Assembly (NCBI GenBank): GCA_030626025.1
Contig: DAOUPT010000013.1
Span: 1 to 64,000 of the forward strand
Length of the DNA stretch: 64,000 nucleotides
Origin: Anderseniella sp.
GTDB taxonomy: Bacteria; Pseudomonadota; Alphaproteobacteria; Rhizobiales; Aestuariivirgaceae
Direction: 5' to 3'
The notes beneath the pieces are model-generated. The model was not told the origin of the DNA, ran no database searches, and saw nothing but the letters and a program-made list of their open reading frames with translations. A program made the translations under genes and the position numbers. Shown here piece by piece: positions 9,549 through 22,269 of this stretch. How positions within the stretch are numbered: position 1 is the stretch's first letter; the number at the start of each line of letters is the position of its first letter.

Positions 9549-9953
9549 AAACGTGTAGGTTACAGTCAAGTTGCAGAGACAAAACAACGAGCGTAACAAA
9601 ATTCTGCAATGACGGTGGGCACCCCGGTTTTCCGGGCAAAAACAATAATAAAGCAGGTATTGCGTATACGATCTCTCGATCGTTGACATGGGGGTGGTGG
9701 TCTTTCATCGGAGCGCCGCGTTAGTTAACATTTTAAAATGCCTGGTTGCAAAAATTTATTTTTTGCAATGCTGGAAACTTGCGTCTGGCTCACTTTTGAG
9801 TTGTGCCGGACATGGGAGACCTGCGGCTTTTTTGACTAATATCGCGGAAGCTACAACCGGGATTGCCATGTTTGAGAGCACAGTAAGCACAAGACAGCTT
9901 TAAAACGAATGCACTTTACAAGTGAGTGCACAAGTCAAGGCGGGCAAAACATA

Positions 9954-11462
9954 ATGAGTGAAAGAAAGGCAGGGGATTCGATGGCGGCGAAAACGGCGAT
10001 TATAGGGAATGAGCAAGGTAACGTAGAAAGCGATTTTCTCAGTGACAAAAAGCTGAAAGAAAAATGGCAACGGATTGCTAAAAAATTGCAGATGGAATTG
10101 GGCGAGGATTTGTTCTCAAGCTGGTTTGCCCGTATGGAAGCTGAGCAATTTGTTGGCGGTCAACTGGTTGTGTCGGTACCAACGCGGTTTTTGCGCAATT
10201 GGGTCGATTCACATTATGCTTCGGCACTGAATCGGGTTTGTCAGTCTGAGCTGGGATCTATGGAAAGTGTCTCTGTGGTTGTACGCACTCGCGGTCTTCC
10301 AACCCGGCAATCGCACTTACCACACTCAATGCCAGAAGTCGCTCAAGCGGCCAATTCGAATGTGGTGTACGGTACAGCAACTTCGCCGCCAGACGTTCTT
10401 TCCTTTACCGGACGCGGTTCGCCGATTGATAAAGCTCTGTCTTTTGAATCCTTTATTGCAGGTAAATCAAATGCCCTGACTCATGCCGCTGCCATACGTG
10501 TGGCAGATGCAAATTCCGGCAGTCCTTTGAGCTTTAATCCGCTTTTCATTCATTCTGCCGCCGGTCTTGGTAAAACCCATCTGCTCAATGCCATATCTGC
10601 GCGTATCAGCCAGCACCAGCCCGAGCGCAAGGTTCTCTACATTACGGCTGAGCGCTTCATGTATCATTTTGTTGCGGCACTGAAAGCCAAGGATGTTCTG
10701 TCTTTTAAAGACTTTTTTCAGAGCATCGACGTGCTGCTGATTGATGATTTTCAGTTTTTGCAGGGTAAAACCATGCAACAGGAATTCTGCCATACCTTTA
10801 ACTCCCTTGTGGATGCCAAGCGTCAGGTTGTGGTTGCGGCCGATGTGCCGCCCTCACAATTGGGCAGTATTGACCAGCGCATGCGTTCGCGTTTTGCCGG
10901 TGGACTGGTGGTCGATATTCAGGCCCCTGAACTTGAATTGCGTCGCAAAATTCTTAATGGCCGTCTGGCCCAGGCCCAGCGCAAAGACAATTCGCTCTAT
11001 ATCGGTGATGATGTGATTGAATTTATCGCCAACCGGATTACCAGCGGTGGACGTGAACTGGAAGGTGCCCTGAACCGGGTGATTGCCAGCCAGCAGCTTA
11101 CACGGGCTAAAATCACTGTCGATCTTGCAGCTCTTGCCCTGCGTGACATGGATCGGCAAAGCGAACCGACGCGCATTCGTATTGACGACATATTGCGGAT
11201 TATTGGCCACCATTATTCGGTCACCCGGGCTGATCTGTTGTCACCACGCCGGGCCCGTTCTATCGTTCGGCCGCGTCAGGTAGGCATGTATCTGGCCAAA
11301 AAATTCACCCCGCGCTCTCTGCCTGAAATCGGGCGGCGGTTCGGCGGCAGAGATCACTCGACTGTGTTGCACGCTGTCAGGAAGATTGAAGACCTGATGA
11401 AAGGTGATGATATTCTGGCCCGTGAAGTGTCAATGCTCGGCAAACTGGTTGAGCAAAGATAA
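9954..11462 (+). CDS. dnaA: Chromosomal replication initiator DnaA
   Basis: AAA+ protein that binds DnaA boxes and opens oriC. From the ATG at 9954 it has 502 residues: domain I (EKWQRIAKKLQMELGEDLFS), a variable linker, then the ATPase domain with Walker A AAGLGKTH (Lys207), Walker B VLLIDDFQFLQGK and sensor region IDQRMRSRFAGGL, and the DNA-binding domain IV with the signature GGRDHSTVLHAVRKIE. ATG 9981 has a stronger ribosome-binding site (AGGGG) and is a good alternative; ATG 9909 is less likely. It stands alone, separated from dnaN by 327 bases. Confidence 0.97.
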   Translation: MSERKAGDSMAAKTAIIGNEQGNVESDFLSDKKLKEKWQRIAKKLQMELGEDLFSSWFARMEAEQFVGGQLVVSVPTRFLRNWVDSHYASALNRVCQSELGSMESVSVVVRTRGLPTRQSHLPHSMPEVAQAANSNVVYGTATSPPDVLSFTGRGSPIDKALSFESFIAGKSNALTHAAAIRVADANSGSPLSFNPLFIHSAAGLGKTHLLNAISARISQHQPERKVLYITAERFMYHFVAALKAKDVLSFKDFFQSIDVLLIDDFQFLQGKTMQQEFCHTFNSLVDAKRQVVVAADVPPSQLGSIDQRMRSRFAGGLVVDIQAPELELRRKILNGRLAQAQRKDNSLYIGDDVIEFIANRITSGGRELEGALNRVIASQQLTRAKITVDLAALALRDMDRQSEPTRIRIDDILRIIGHHYSVTRADLLSPRRARSIVRPRQVGMYLAKKFTPRSLPEIGRRFGGRDHSTVLHAVRKIEDLMKGDDILAREVSMLGKLVEQR

Positions 11463-11529
11463 GTCAAGGTCTGCCACAGGAACCTCCCACAGGTCTGAAA
11501 TGGCCTGAAACAGAGAGGCAAGCGCCGAG

Positions 11530-11538
11530 TTTTCCACA
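11530..11538 (+). promoter_or_regulatory. DnaA box TTTTCCACA
   Basis: Exact match to the TTWTNCACA consensus, about 68 bases after the dnaA stop in the dnaA-dnaN gap. It may let DnaA influence dnaN transcription; a single box cannot define an origin. Confidence 0.45.
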
Positions 11539-11618
11539 AGCCACGCATTGTTTGCAGGCCGATATGGGCTTGGGCTTGCCTTTCCCTGCATAGATATTAA
11601 ATTCCTTGTTCACTTGCG

Positions 11619-11646
11619 TGGAAGTTTAGACTAGTCTGCGCTTCCA
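11619..11646. promoter_or_regulatory. 28-base interrupted inverted repeat upstream of dnaN
   Basis: Outer arms TGGAAG / CTTCCA and an inner perfect palindrome AGACTAGTCT share the same centre, with three unpaired bases on each side. This nested symmetry looks like a dimeric repressor site about 145 bases before dnaN. The binding protein is unknown. Confidence 0.4.
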
Positions 11647-11671
11647 TTTTAGTCTCATCTAATGAGTTAGG

Positions 11672-11773
11672 GCGTTTCTGGTTTAGTTTGAATCACAAAC
11701 TCAATCAAAAACGCAACGATGTCGATAACGTAGAGTGGCATTTCGTATTCATTCTGAACCCGAAATGCTCTAG
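11672..11773. repeat. Paired palindromic intergenic repeats of rhizobial type, before dnaN
   Basis: Two imperfect palindromes in tandem. The first (11672-11714) has outer arms GCGTTT / AAACGC and inner GTTTG / CAAAC around a GAATC-centred loop. The second (11731-11773) has arms GCATTTCG / CGAAATGC and ends in CTCTAG. Both resemble the element at 45318-45370 in this window and the AGAGCATTTC-type repeats common between genes in Rhizobiales. They end 16 bases before the dnaN start. Confidence 0.6.
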
Positions 11774-11789
11774 TTGAAAGGTCTTTTGC

Positions 11790-12908
11790 ATGCGGGTGAC
11801 CATTGAGCGGGCACAATTTCTTAAATCGCTAAATCACGTCCAGAGTGTCGTTGAACGGCGCAACACCATACCGATTTTATCCAATGTCCTGCTGAAAGCA
11901 GCAGCCGGTGAAATTCAACTGACCGCCACAGACCTTGATATTGAAATCGTTGAGGGTGTTCCAGCTGACATCTCGGTTGAGGGCGCGACAACCATACCGG
12001 CCCATTTGATGCATGACATTGTGCGTAAATTGCCTGATGGATCGCAACTTGAAATCGAGCAGGGGCCCGATGAAGGCCGGTTGGCGATCAGTGCCGGGCG
12101 CTCACGCTTTTCGCTGCAGGCGTTGCCACCGGATGATTTCCCAAATCTTTCAGCCGGCGAATTGAGCCATAAATTTATTATGTCGGCCGGTGATCTCAAA
12201 ACAATGATCGAAAAAACCCGCTTTGCCATCTCGACTGAAGAGACCCGGTATTACCTGAACGGGATTTATCTGCATCACATTGAAATTGACGGTAAGCCGA
12301 TGTTGCGGGCTGTTGCAACCGATGGCCACCGCCTGGCCCAGGTGGAAGTCCCCTGCCCTGATGGCGCGCAAGGTATTCCAGGCATCATTGTACCACGCAA
12401 AACGGTTCTGGAACTAACCAAACTGATTGAAGATCAGGATGGCAGCATTGAGATTGCCCTGTCTGACAGCAAAATCCGTTTTACCTTTAATGACATGGTG
12501 CTGACCTCAAAGCTGATCGATGGATCTTTTCCTGATTATGAGCGGGTTATTCCGACCAACAACGACAAAATTATGGAAGTTGACCGGCGGCTGTTTGCCC
12601 AGGCGGTGGACCGGGTATCAACCGTTTCGGCTGAAAAAGGCCGGGCAATCAAGCTTAACATCAATCCGGACAAGGTTATTTTGACCGTCAACAATCCTGA
12701 TTCCGGCAATGCCGAAGAAGAAGTTGCGGCAAGCTGTGATTCTGAACCGCTTGATGTTGGTTTTAATGCCCAATATTTGCTCGACATCGCAAGCCAGCTG
12801 GATGGTGATACGGCCCAGTTTCATATGTTTGATTCCGGCTCGCCAACCATTGTTCGTGATCCGGCCAATTCAAGTGTGCTGTATGTTTTGATGCCGATGC
12901 GCGTATAG
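11790..12908 (+). CDS. dnaN: DNA polymerase III sliding clamp (beta subunit)
   Basis: Ring-shaped processivity clamp for DNA polymerase III. 372 residues in three clamp domains; recognisable segments are VVERRNTIPILSNVLLKA (about residues 20-37), TATDLDIEIVEGVPADI, the middle AVATDGHRLAQVEVPCP and the C-terminal PTIVRDPANSSVLYVLMPMR that forms the partner-binding cleft. It heads a dnaN-recF-gyrB run with gaps of 7 and 10 bases, presumably one transcript. Confidence 0.98.
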   Translation: MRVTIERAQFLKSLNHVQSVVERRNTIPILSNVLLKAAAGEIQLTATDLDIEIVEGVPADISVEGATTIPAHLMHDIVRKLPDGSQLEIEQGPDEGRLAISAGRSRFSLQALPPDDFPNLSAGELSHKFIMSAGDLKTMIEKTRFAISTEETRYYLNGIYLHHIEIDGKPMLRAVATDGHRLAQVEVPCPDGAQGIPGIIVPRKTVLELTKLIEDQDGSIEIALSDSKIRFTFNDMVLTSKLIDGSFPDYERVIPTNNDKIMEVDRRLFAQAVDRVSTVSAEKGRAIKLNINPDKVILTVNNPDSGNAEEEVAASCDSEPLDVGFNAQYLLDIASQLDGDTAQFHMFDSGSPTIVRDPANSSVLYVLMPMRV

Positions 12909-12915
12909 CAAGGCT

Positions 12916-16534
<3,619 letters not shown>

Positions 16535-16541
16535 AGCACCT

Positions 16542-16556
16542 TTAACAAAGGGTTAA
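16542..16556. promoter_or_regulatory. CtrA box upstream of the class A PBP gene
   Basis: TTAACAAAGGGTTAA is a perfect TTAA-N7-TTAA match. It lies only eight bases after the gyrB stop and 59 bases before the PBP start, a good promoter position. It overlaps a small CCTTT-AAC-AAAGG hairpin that could also help end the gyrB transcript. Confidence 0.6.
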
Positions 16557-16614
16557 TCGGACTTGGCTAAACCTTTGGTACTCGGTTTTACATTTAGGAT
16601 CTCAAGATAGCTCA

Positions 16615-18741
16615 ATGGCTTTGTTTCGCAAAAAATCCAAAGTAGCGACAACGGCGCGCAAAGAACCTGTGCTGGGCCCTGGACCAGACGTAAAACCGGT
16701 TAAAAGATCCCGCAAGAAAAAACCGGCCAAGGCAACTCGCAGAAGAAGACGCTCGCGGCCGATTATTTTTACCTTGCTGTCTTGGGGGATGACCCTTGCC
16801 ATGTGGGGTATCATCGTCATGGCGGCGACAACGGCTTATGTGTTTATCAACCTTGAAGAAAAAGGTCTGTTCAATATTCCCGAACGCGAACCGGGCATGA
16901 TGATGCTGGCCCGCGATGGCACGGTGATCACCGAACGTGGATCCTTTTACGGCGATGCGGCAAATATTCATGAATTGCCGGTCTATGTACCATTGGCCGT
17001 GGTTGCCATTGAAGACCGGCGGTTTTACAGCCATTTTGGTATTGACCCGATTGGTCTGGTACGGGCGTTTTATGCCAATTACAAAGCCGGACGGGTTGTG
17101 CAGGGCGGCTCGACGCTGACCCAGCAATTGGCAAAAAATCTGTTTTTGAAATCTGAACGCACTTATGAGCGCAAATTTCAGGAAGCGGTTTTGGCGCTAT
17201 GGCTGGAAAACAAATTCACCAAGGATGAAATCTTACAGCTATATCTCAACCGGGTTTATTTTGGTGCCGGTGCCTATGGCATCGAAAAGGCCGCCCAGCG
17301 GTTTTTTGGCAAGTCAGCCAACGATGTGTCACTGTCAGAAGCAGCTATCATGGCAGCAGTGCTCAAAGCGCCTTCCAGCCTGAACCCGGTTCGGCACCCT
17401 GAAAGAGCGGCCAAAAGAGCCAATGAAGTGATCAAGGATATGATCGAGACCGGCTTGATCACCGAGGAACAGGCCCGTCAGGCATCGCAAACCGCAACAC
17501 AGGTAAAATCAGCCGATTACAAGCCAGCGACAGAATATGTGGCTGATTGGGTAGAAGACATCATACCAGAGCTGATTGGCAAATTTGACCGCAGTATCAT
17601 TGTTGAAACGACAATCCAGACCGGTTTACAAACCCTGGCTGAACGGGTTATTCGCAACCGTATGAAAAAACAGGGGGAAAGCCGCAATGCCAGCCAGGCA
17701 GCTTTCGTGGCAATGGCGCCCAATGGTGAAGTGATGGCCATGGTTGGTGGCAAGGATTATGTTGCAAGCCAGTTTAACCGAGCTGTAAAGGCCCAGCGTC
17801 AGCCCGGATCAGCCTTTAAACCATTTGTTTATCTCACCGCTCTTGAGCAAGGCGCTTCGCCCGGCACGATTGAAGTTGACGAGCCGGTTACCATCGGCAA
17901 ATGGAAGCCGGAAAACTATAACCGGCGTTATCACGGGGCTGTAACGCTCAAGACAGCACTGGCACTTTCTCTCAATACCGTTGCAGCAAAAATTGGTGCT
18001 GCCGCGGGGCCCGCCAATGTAGCCATGACAGCGCAACGTTTAGGCATCCGCTCTGAGTTGCACACAAATGCATCAATTTCCCTTGGAACGGCCGAAGTCA
18101 ATCTGCTTGAACTAACCGGTGCTTTTGCACCGTTCGCCAATGGCGGCTCGACCATTATCCCCCATGTCATCACCCGCATTACCAGCCGCGATGGCAAGGT
18201 TTTGTACCAACGACAGGGTAGCGGACTTGGGGCCTCAATTTCTGAATATGATCTGGGTGCGATTAACGAAATGATGCGTGCGGTGGTTACCAACGGCACG
18301 GCGCGACGGGCTCGTTTGAAAAATCAGGACGTCGGGGGGAAAACCGGAACCAGTCAGGATTATCGCGATGCGTGGTTTATTGGCTATACCAGTCACTTGA
18401 TCGCCGGGGTGTGGGTTGGCAATGATGACAATTCACCCACCAAAAGAGTGACCGGCGGCTCATTGCCGGCCCAGATTTGGCAAGAGGTCATGTCGGCCGC
18501 CCATAAGCGGCTGAAATTTGCCAAACTGCCAGGCAAGCTCGATCCCTATCGTGAAGGCGAAGGTGATGATGATCTGTTTGCCCAGGGAAGAGGTGGATTT
18601 TTCGAAGCGTTACAAAGTATGTTTGGCGGCCGGAATATCGAACCCGGGTTTGATCAACAGTCACCCACACGCCGGAGAAGCCGGAAAGAACACCGAAAGC
18701 GCAATGCCAAACGCCAGCAGGATTTATTTGACTCGCGTTAA
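16615..18741 (+). CDS. Class A penicillin-binding protein (PBP1A-type), transglycosylase/transpeptidase
   Basis: Bifunctional peptidoglycan synthase anchored in the inner membrane. 708 residues: a very basic cytoplasmic tail (residues 1-45), one transmembrane segment near 50-75, then GT51 glycosyltransferase motifs EDRRFYSHFGIDPIGLVRA (catalytic Glu) and GGSTLTQQLAKNLFL. The transpeptidase follows, with SxxK in RQPGSAFKPF, SxN in LSLNTVAA and KTG in GGKTGTSQDYRDAWF. A basic, Arg-rich tail ends the protein. A perfect CtrA box precedes it, suggesting cell-cycle control. Its last 18 bases overlap the opposite MFS gene. Confidence 0.95.
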   Translation: MALFRKKSKVATTARKEPVLGPGPDVKPVKRSRKKKPAKATRRRRRSRPIIFTLLSWGMTLAMWGIIVMAATTAYVFINLEEKGLFNIPEREPGMMMLARDGTVITERGSFYGDAANIHELPVYVPLAVVAIEDRRFYSHFGIDPIGLVRAFYANYKAGRVVQGGSTLTQQLAKNLFLKSERTYERKFQEAVLALWLENKFTKDEILQLYLNRVYFGAGAYGIEKAAQRFFGKSANDVSLSEAAIMAAVLKAPSSLNPVRHPERAAKRANEVIKDMIETGLITEEQARQASQTATQVKSADYKPATEYVADWVEDIIPELIGKFDRSIIVETTIQTGLQTLAERVIRNRMKKQGESRNASQAAFVAMAPNGEVMAMVGGKDYVASQFNRAVKAQRQPGSAFKPFVYLTALEQGASPGTIEVDEPVTIGKWKPENYNRRYHGAVTLKTALALSLNTVAAKIGAAAGPANVAMTAQRLGIRSELHTNASISLGTAEVNLLELTGAFAPFANGGSTIIPHVITRITSRDGKVLYQRQGSGLGASISEYDLGAINEMMRAVVTNGTARRARLKNQDVGGKTGTSQDYRDAWFIGYTSHLIAGVWVGNDDNSPTKRVTGGSLPAQIWQEVMSAAHKRLKFAKLPGKLDPYREGEGDDDLFAQGRGGFFEALQSMFGGRNIEPGFDQQSPTRRRSRKEHRKRNAKRQQDLFDSR

Positions 18742-19923
18742 CGCGTGCCTCTTGTAGGCAAGGCTGAGACCAAAATTTGCAAGACCGGTAATGCCGATGA
18801 TCCAGGCCAGCGCATTGGGGTCAATATCAATCAGCCGGGCAGCAGCGATGCCGCACAAAGCGGCAAAGGCGTTTTGCACAAAACCTATCAGAGACGAAGC
18901 GGTGCCGGCCATTTGCGGAAAAGGTGTCAGGCCGCCGGCCATGCTTTGCGGCATGACAAAACCGACACCAATCATCGAAACAAACAGCGGCAGCAAAAGA
19001 TGCCAAACCTGTTGCTCAGTTGCGAACGACAGCAAAATCATCACAAGACCGGCTGCACCCAGCAGGACCGAACCGAAATAAGTCAGGGTTTCGACGTTGT
19101 GTTTGCCGCTTAAACGGGCACCTGCCAGCGTGCCGATGATATAGCCTGCCACACACACCGAGAATGTGAAGCCGAACTGTAGTTCAGTTAAACCAAAATG
19201 GTTCTGGAAAACAAATGATGAGGTTGAAATGAGAACAAACAACCCACCATAGGCCAGACACAGCGCCGTCATATAGCGCAGGTAAATAAGATGCCTTAGC
19301 AAAAATGAGAAATCGGTGAGCATGCCGAAAAATGACCAGTGGCGTTTGCGATCGGCAGGCAGGGTTTCGGGCAGAAACAACACACTGATGATCAACAACA
19401 AGGCCGAGATAATCGATGTCAGGGCAAAGCTGGCGCGCCAGCCGAAATTTACCTCCAGCACCGCCCCCAGAACCGGGGCGACCAGCGGCACAACGCCCAT
19501 AAGAGCCCCCATCAGAGACAGTAACCGGGCGGCTTTTTCACCGCCAAACAAATCACGCACGATGGCCCGAACCAGGACAATAGCAGCACTGGCACCCAGG
19601 GCCTGAAAGAACCGGGCAATGATCAACATCTCAATGGTTTCGGCCAGAAAACAGGCAATTGATCCGGCCACATAACCGGCCAGTCCGATCACCAGCACCG
19701 GTTTGCGTCCGTAGCGATCTGACAACGGCCCGTAGAAAATCTGCCCGATGGCAAACCCGGCGATAAACACCGACAAGGTGAGTTGCACCATTGATGTATT
19801 GCCCTCAAGTGCCCGACCGATAGCTGGCAGAGACGGCAGATACATATCGGTTGAGAGTGGGCCTACGGCGGTTAAAAAGGCCAGTAACAAGGTAAAGGCC
19901 AGCGAGCCTTTTTGCAGTTTCAT
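18724..19923 (-). CDS. Bcr/CflA-type multidrug efflux MFS transporter
   Basis: Proton-driven exporter of the DHA1 group in the inner membrane. 399 residues with 12 predicted helices; the N-terminus LLLAFLTAVGPLSTDMYLPS and the loop FYGPLSDRYGRKPVLVIGL (MFS motif A) are typical of Bcr/CflA proteins, which export drugs such as bicyclomycin and sometimes cysteine. Substrate here is unknown. It follows the YgjP-like gene with no intervening base and converges on the PBP gene with an 18-base overlap containing a 12-base palindrome. Confidence 0.88.
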   Translation of the reverse strand: MKLQKGSLAFTLLLAFLTAVGPLSTDMYLPSLPAIGRALEGNTSMVQLTLSVFIAGFAIGQIFYGPLSDRYGRKPVLVIGLAGYVAGSIACFLAETIEMLIIARFFQALGASAAIVLVRAIVRDLFGGEKAARLLSLMGALMGVVPLVAPVLGAVLEVNFGWRASFALTSIISALLLIISVLFLPETLPADRKRHWSFFGMLTDFSFLLRHLIYLRYMTALCLAYGGLFVLISTSSFVFQNHFGLTELQFGFTFSVCVAGYIIGTLAGARLSGKHNVETLTYFGSVLLGAAGLVMILLSFATEQQVWHLLLPLFVSMIGVGFVMPQSMAGGLTPFPQMAGTASSLIGFVQNAFAALCGIAAARLIDIDPNALAWIIGITGLANFGLSLAYKRHALTRVK

Positions 19924-20697
19924 CTACACACCATAGCGATGCAGTGACCGTCCGTTGGCTTTCAGCCATTTTTTAGCTTGTGTTGTTGCCAGACAATGGC
20001 TTTCAACCAGATGCCAGAACCGTGGTGAGTGGTTCATTTCCAGCAGATGGGCCACCTCGTGTGCGGCCACATAGTCAAGTACATAGGGCGGGGAAAATAT
20101 CAATCGCCATGAGAACGACAGCGCCCCGTCACTGGAACAAGACCCCCAACGGCTGGAGGTGTCTCTGATCGAAATCCGCGAGATTGTTGTCTCCATCTTG
20201 TCGGCGTATAAATGTGCCGCGCCGGTTAAATCGGATCGAGCCTGCTTTTTCAACCAATCCTTGATGCGCCGGGAATGATGCCGGTCATCACCACTGACAA
20301 ACAAAATGTCTTGAGGTGTTTCCTCCTGGGACTGCTCACACCAAACCGGTGTTCGCCTGTCATTGCGGCCGGTAATGCGATGTGGAACCCCGCGAACCGG
20401 GATAATCTGCCCGGTACTCAGTTGCACCAGGTCTGGTTGTTTGGCCAGTTGCTGCCAAATCCACGGACCCTGACTGGCGGCAAATTCCATTGCTTTGCCA
20501 TGGGATGTTCCCGACGGCACGGTCAAAACAATTCCGTCGCCCTGCTTGTCAAGGCGCAAAATTATCCGCTTGGCGCGGGCGTTAGGCCGCAAGGTGACAT
20601 CGAGAGTTTTGCCATCAAGGACAAGTTGTGATTTCGCTGCCGCCTTAATACCGGCCCTGATGCCAGCTTTGTGCAATATTGAAGGCAAAAGTGCCAT
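19924..20697 (-). CDS. YgjP-like zinc metalloprotease (M48-related, SprT/WLM fold)
   Basis: A 257-residue soluble protein of the YgjP group (DUF45). The zinc motif is HEVAH in AAHEVAHLLEMNHSPRFW near residue 210, with the downstream H providing a further ligand. RDTSSRWGSCSSDGALSFSW before it is the second family hallmark. The biological substrate is unknown. It directly precedes the efflux gene and probably shares its promoter. The ATG at MALLPSILHK is supported by normal length. Confidence 0.88.
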   Translation of the reverse strand: MALLPSILHKAGIRAGIKAAAKSQLVLDGKTLDVTLRPNARAKRIILRLDKQGDGIVLTVPSGTSHGKAMEFAASQGPWIWQQLAKQPDLVQLSTGQIIPVRGVPHRITGRNDRRTPVWCEQSQEETPQDILFVSGDDRHHSRRIKDWLKKQARSDLTGAAHLYADKMETTISRISIRDTSSRWGSCSSDGALSFSWRLIFSPPYVLDYVAAHEVAHLLEMNHSPRFWHLVESHCLATTQAKKWLKANGRSLHRYGV

Positions 20698-20847
20698 GGA
20701 ACCTCTGGAAAATACGAATCACAATTGCTGATTATAGCATTGACAATAGCGCGCCAACAAACCTGGAAAAATTAATAATACTGCAATTGGTGCGGCTCTG
20801 ATAGAGTGGTTTTCTCTCTATAGACAAACAAGACTTAAAGCAGGGAC

Positions 20848-22218
20848 ATGGCAAAAAACTCTACTGAAAACACCATCACCGGCCTGCCGCGGACAATCCA
20901 TCAGGGGGTTGACGGGTTGCGGTTGCAAACTCTCGTGCGGCTGCGCTGGCTGGCGGTCATTGGCCAGAGCGTTGCGGTTTTGACGGTGTATTTTCTGTTT
21001 GAGTTTTCACTGCCCCTGACCGCGTGCCTTGCATTGATCGCCGTTTCTGCCTGGCTCAACATATTTTTATCCATTCGCTGGCGGGTGAGTTTGCGGCTGA
21101 AAAACAAATATGCTGCCCTGCTGTTGGCCTATGATGCCAGTCAATTGGCCGGTTTGCTATTTTTAACCGGCGGTCTTGAGAATCCATTTTCATTTTTGTT
21201 TCTGGTTCCGGTAACAGTGTCGGCAACCACATTGCCGGTTTCACGCACCCTGGCCCTTGGTTTTTTGACCATGGGCCTGATTACCATTCTGGCCACATTC
21301 CACTATCCCTTACCATGGAAACCGGGTGAGCATTTTGACCTGCCGGGGCTGTATCTGGCCGGGGTTTGGAGTGCACTTGTTTGCGGATTGGGATTTGCTT
21401 CGGTTTATGCCTATCGCGTTTCGTCAGAAGCGCGCGACATGTCGGGTGCCCTTGCTGCCACCGAATTTGTGCTGGCTCAGGAACAACGCCTTTCAGCACT
21501 GGACGGCCTGGCAGCAGCTGCAGCCCATGAACTGGGAACACCGCTGGCAACAATTGCGCTGGTGGCAAAAGAACTCAAATACGACCTGCCAAATTCAGAA
21601 AACTTTACTGAAGATCTGGATTTGCTGTCATCGCAAACTGATCGATGCCGGGAGATCCTTTCAAAACTTGCCAATCGCGACGAACAGCAAGAAAATATGC
21701 ATACTCGCTTGAAGTTGACGGTTTTGCTGGAAGAGCTTATCGAGCCGTTTCGGACCGGTATGCCCCAGATCAATATGATTGTTAAACCTGGTGGAGACGG
21801 TTCATTTGAACCGGTAGTTACCCGCCACCCTGGCATTCGGTATGGTTTGGCCAACCTGCTTGAAAATGCTGTCGACTATGCCAAGTCAACGGTTTCTGTA
21901 GAGGTCAGTTGGACCGTCCGTGAGGTGGTGGTGGCAATCATAGATGACGGCCCGGGATTTTCTGAAGACATCATTGACCGGCTGGGTGAGCCCTATGTCA
22001 CCACCCGCAAAGGGTATGGGCAAAAACAACTGGCTAATGCCCCGACAAAAGGGCATCAGGGCATGGGGCTCGGGTTCTTTATTGCCAAAACTCTTTTGAC
22101 CAGGTCTGGGGCCAATGTTGCCCTTGCAAACCTTGCCAAACCGCAAAGCGGCGCGACCATTCGGATTTCCTGGCCGCGGGAAAAAATCGAACCCCAGGAC
22201 GATGGATGGTCATTTTAA
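20848..22218 (+). CDS. regB: RegB/PrrB/ActS redox sensor histidine kinase
   Basis: Membrane sensor of the aerobic/anaerobic switch. 456 residues: six transmembrane segments between about residues 30 and 185, including the ubiquinone-binding heptapeptide GGLENPF; the H-box AAAAHELGTPLA with phospho-accepting His227; the redox-box cysteine Cys267 in SQTDRCREIL, matching Cys265 of Rhodobacter RegB; and the ATPase boxes LLENAVDYA, DDGPGF and GMGLGFFIAKTLL. With both redox elements intact the sensor is probably responsive to quinone and thiol state. regA follows 161 bases downstream. A weak inverted repeat ATAGAG-N9-CTCTAT lies just before the gene. Confidence 0.95.
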   Translation: MAKNSTENTITGLPRTIHQGVDGLRLQTLVRLRWLAVIGQSVAVLTVYFLFEFSLPLTACLALIAVSAWLNIFLSIRWRVSLRLKNKYAALLLAYDASQLAGLLFLTGGLENPFSFLFLVPVTVSATTLPVSRTLALGFLTMGLITILATFHYPLPWKPGEHFDLPGLYLAGVWSALVCGLGFASVYAYRVSSEARDMSGALAATEFVLAQEQRLSALDGLAAAAAHELGTPLATIALVAKELKYDLPNSENFTEDLDLLSSQTDRCREILSKLANRDEQQENMHTRLKLTVLLEELIEPFRTGMPQINMIVKPGGDGSFEPVVTRHPGIRYGLANLLENAVDYAKSTVSVEVSWTVREVVVAIIDDGPGFSEDIIDRLGEPYVTTRKGYGQKQLANAPTKGHQGMGLGFFIAKTLLTRSGANVALANLAKPQSGATIRISWPREKIEPQDDGWSF

Positions 22219-22269
22219 TGTTTGTTTTCAATCCGTTATAACAAATGCGATTTTTCTAATAAACGATTT

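Larger units (their letters stand above)
9052..9953. promoter_or_regulatory. Long dnaA/pncA divergent control region
   Basis: About 900 bases without a credible gene; the short open frames here have no family resemblance. It holds a perfect CtrA box, a pair of 14-base direct repeats, four GANTC sites within about 140 bases, a degenerate DnaA-box-like TCGTCCACA at 9461-9469, and an AT-rich run at 9474-9504. Such a mix is typical of cell-cycle-controlled alphaproteobacterial promoters or origins. I see no cluster of good DnaA boxes, so I do not call it oriC. Confidence 0.6.

Noticed and set aside
9052-9953. Calling this region oriC
   Set aside because: Only one degenerate DnaA-like box is present; in many Rhizobiales the origin is near hemE rather than dnaA. 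Kept as a control region.
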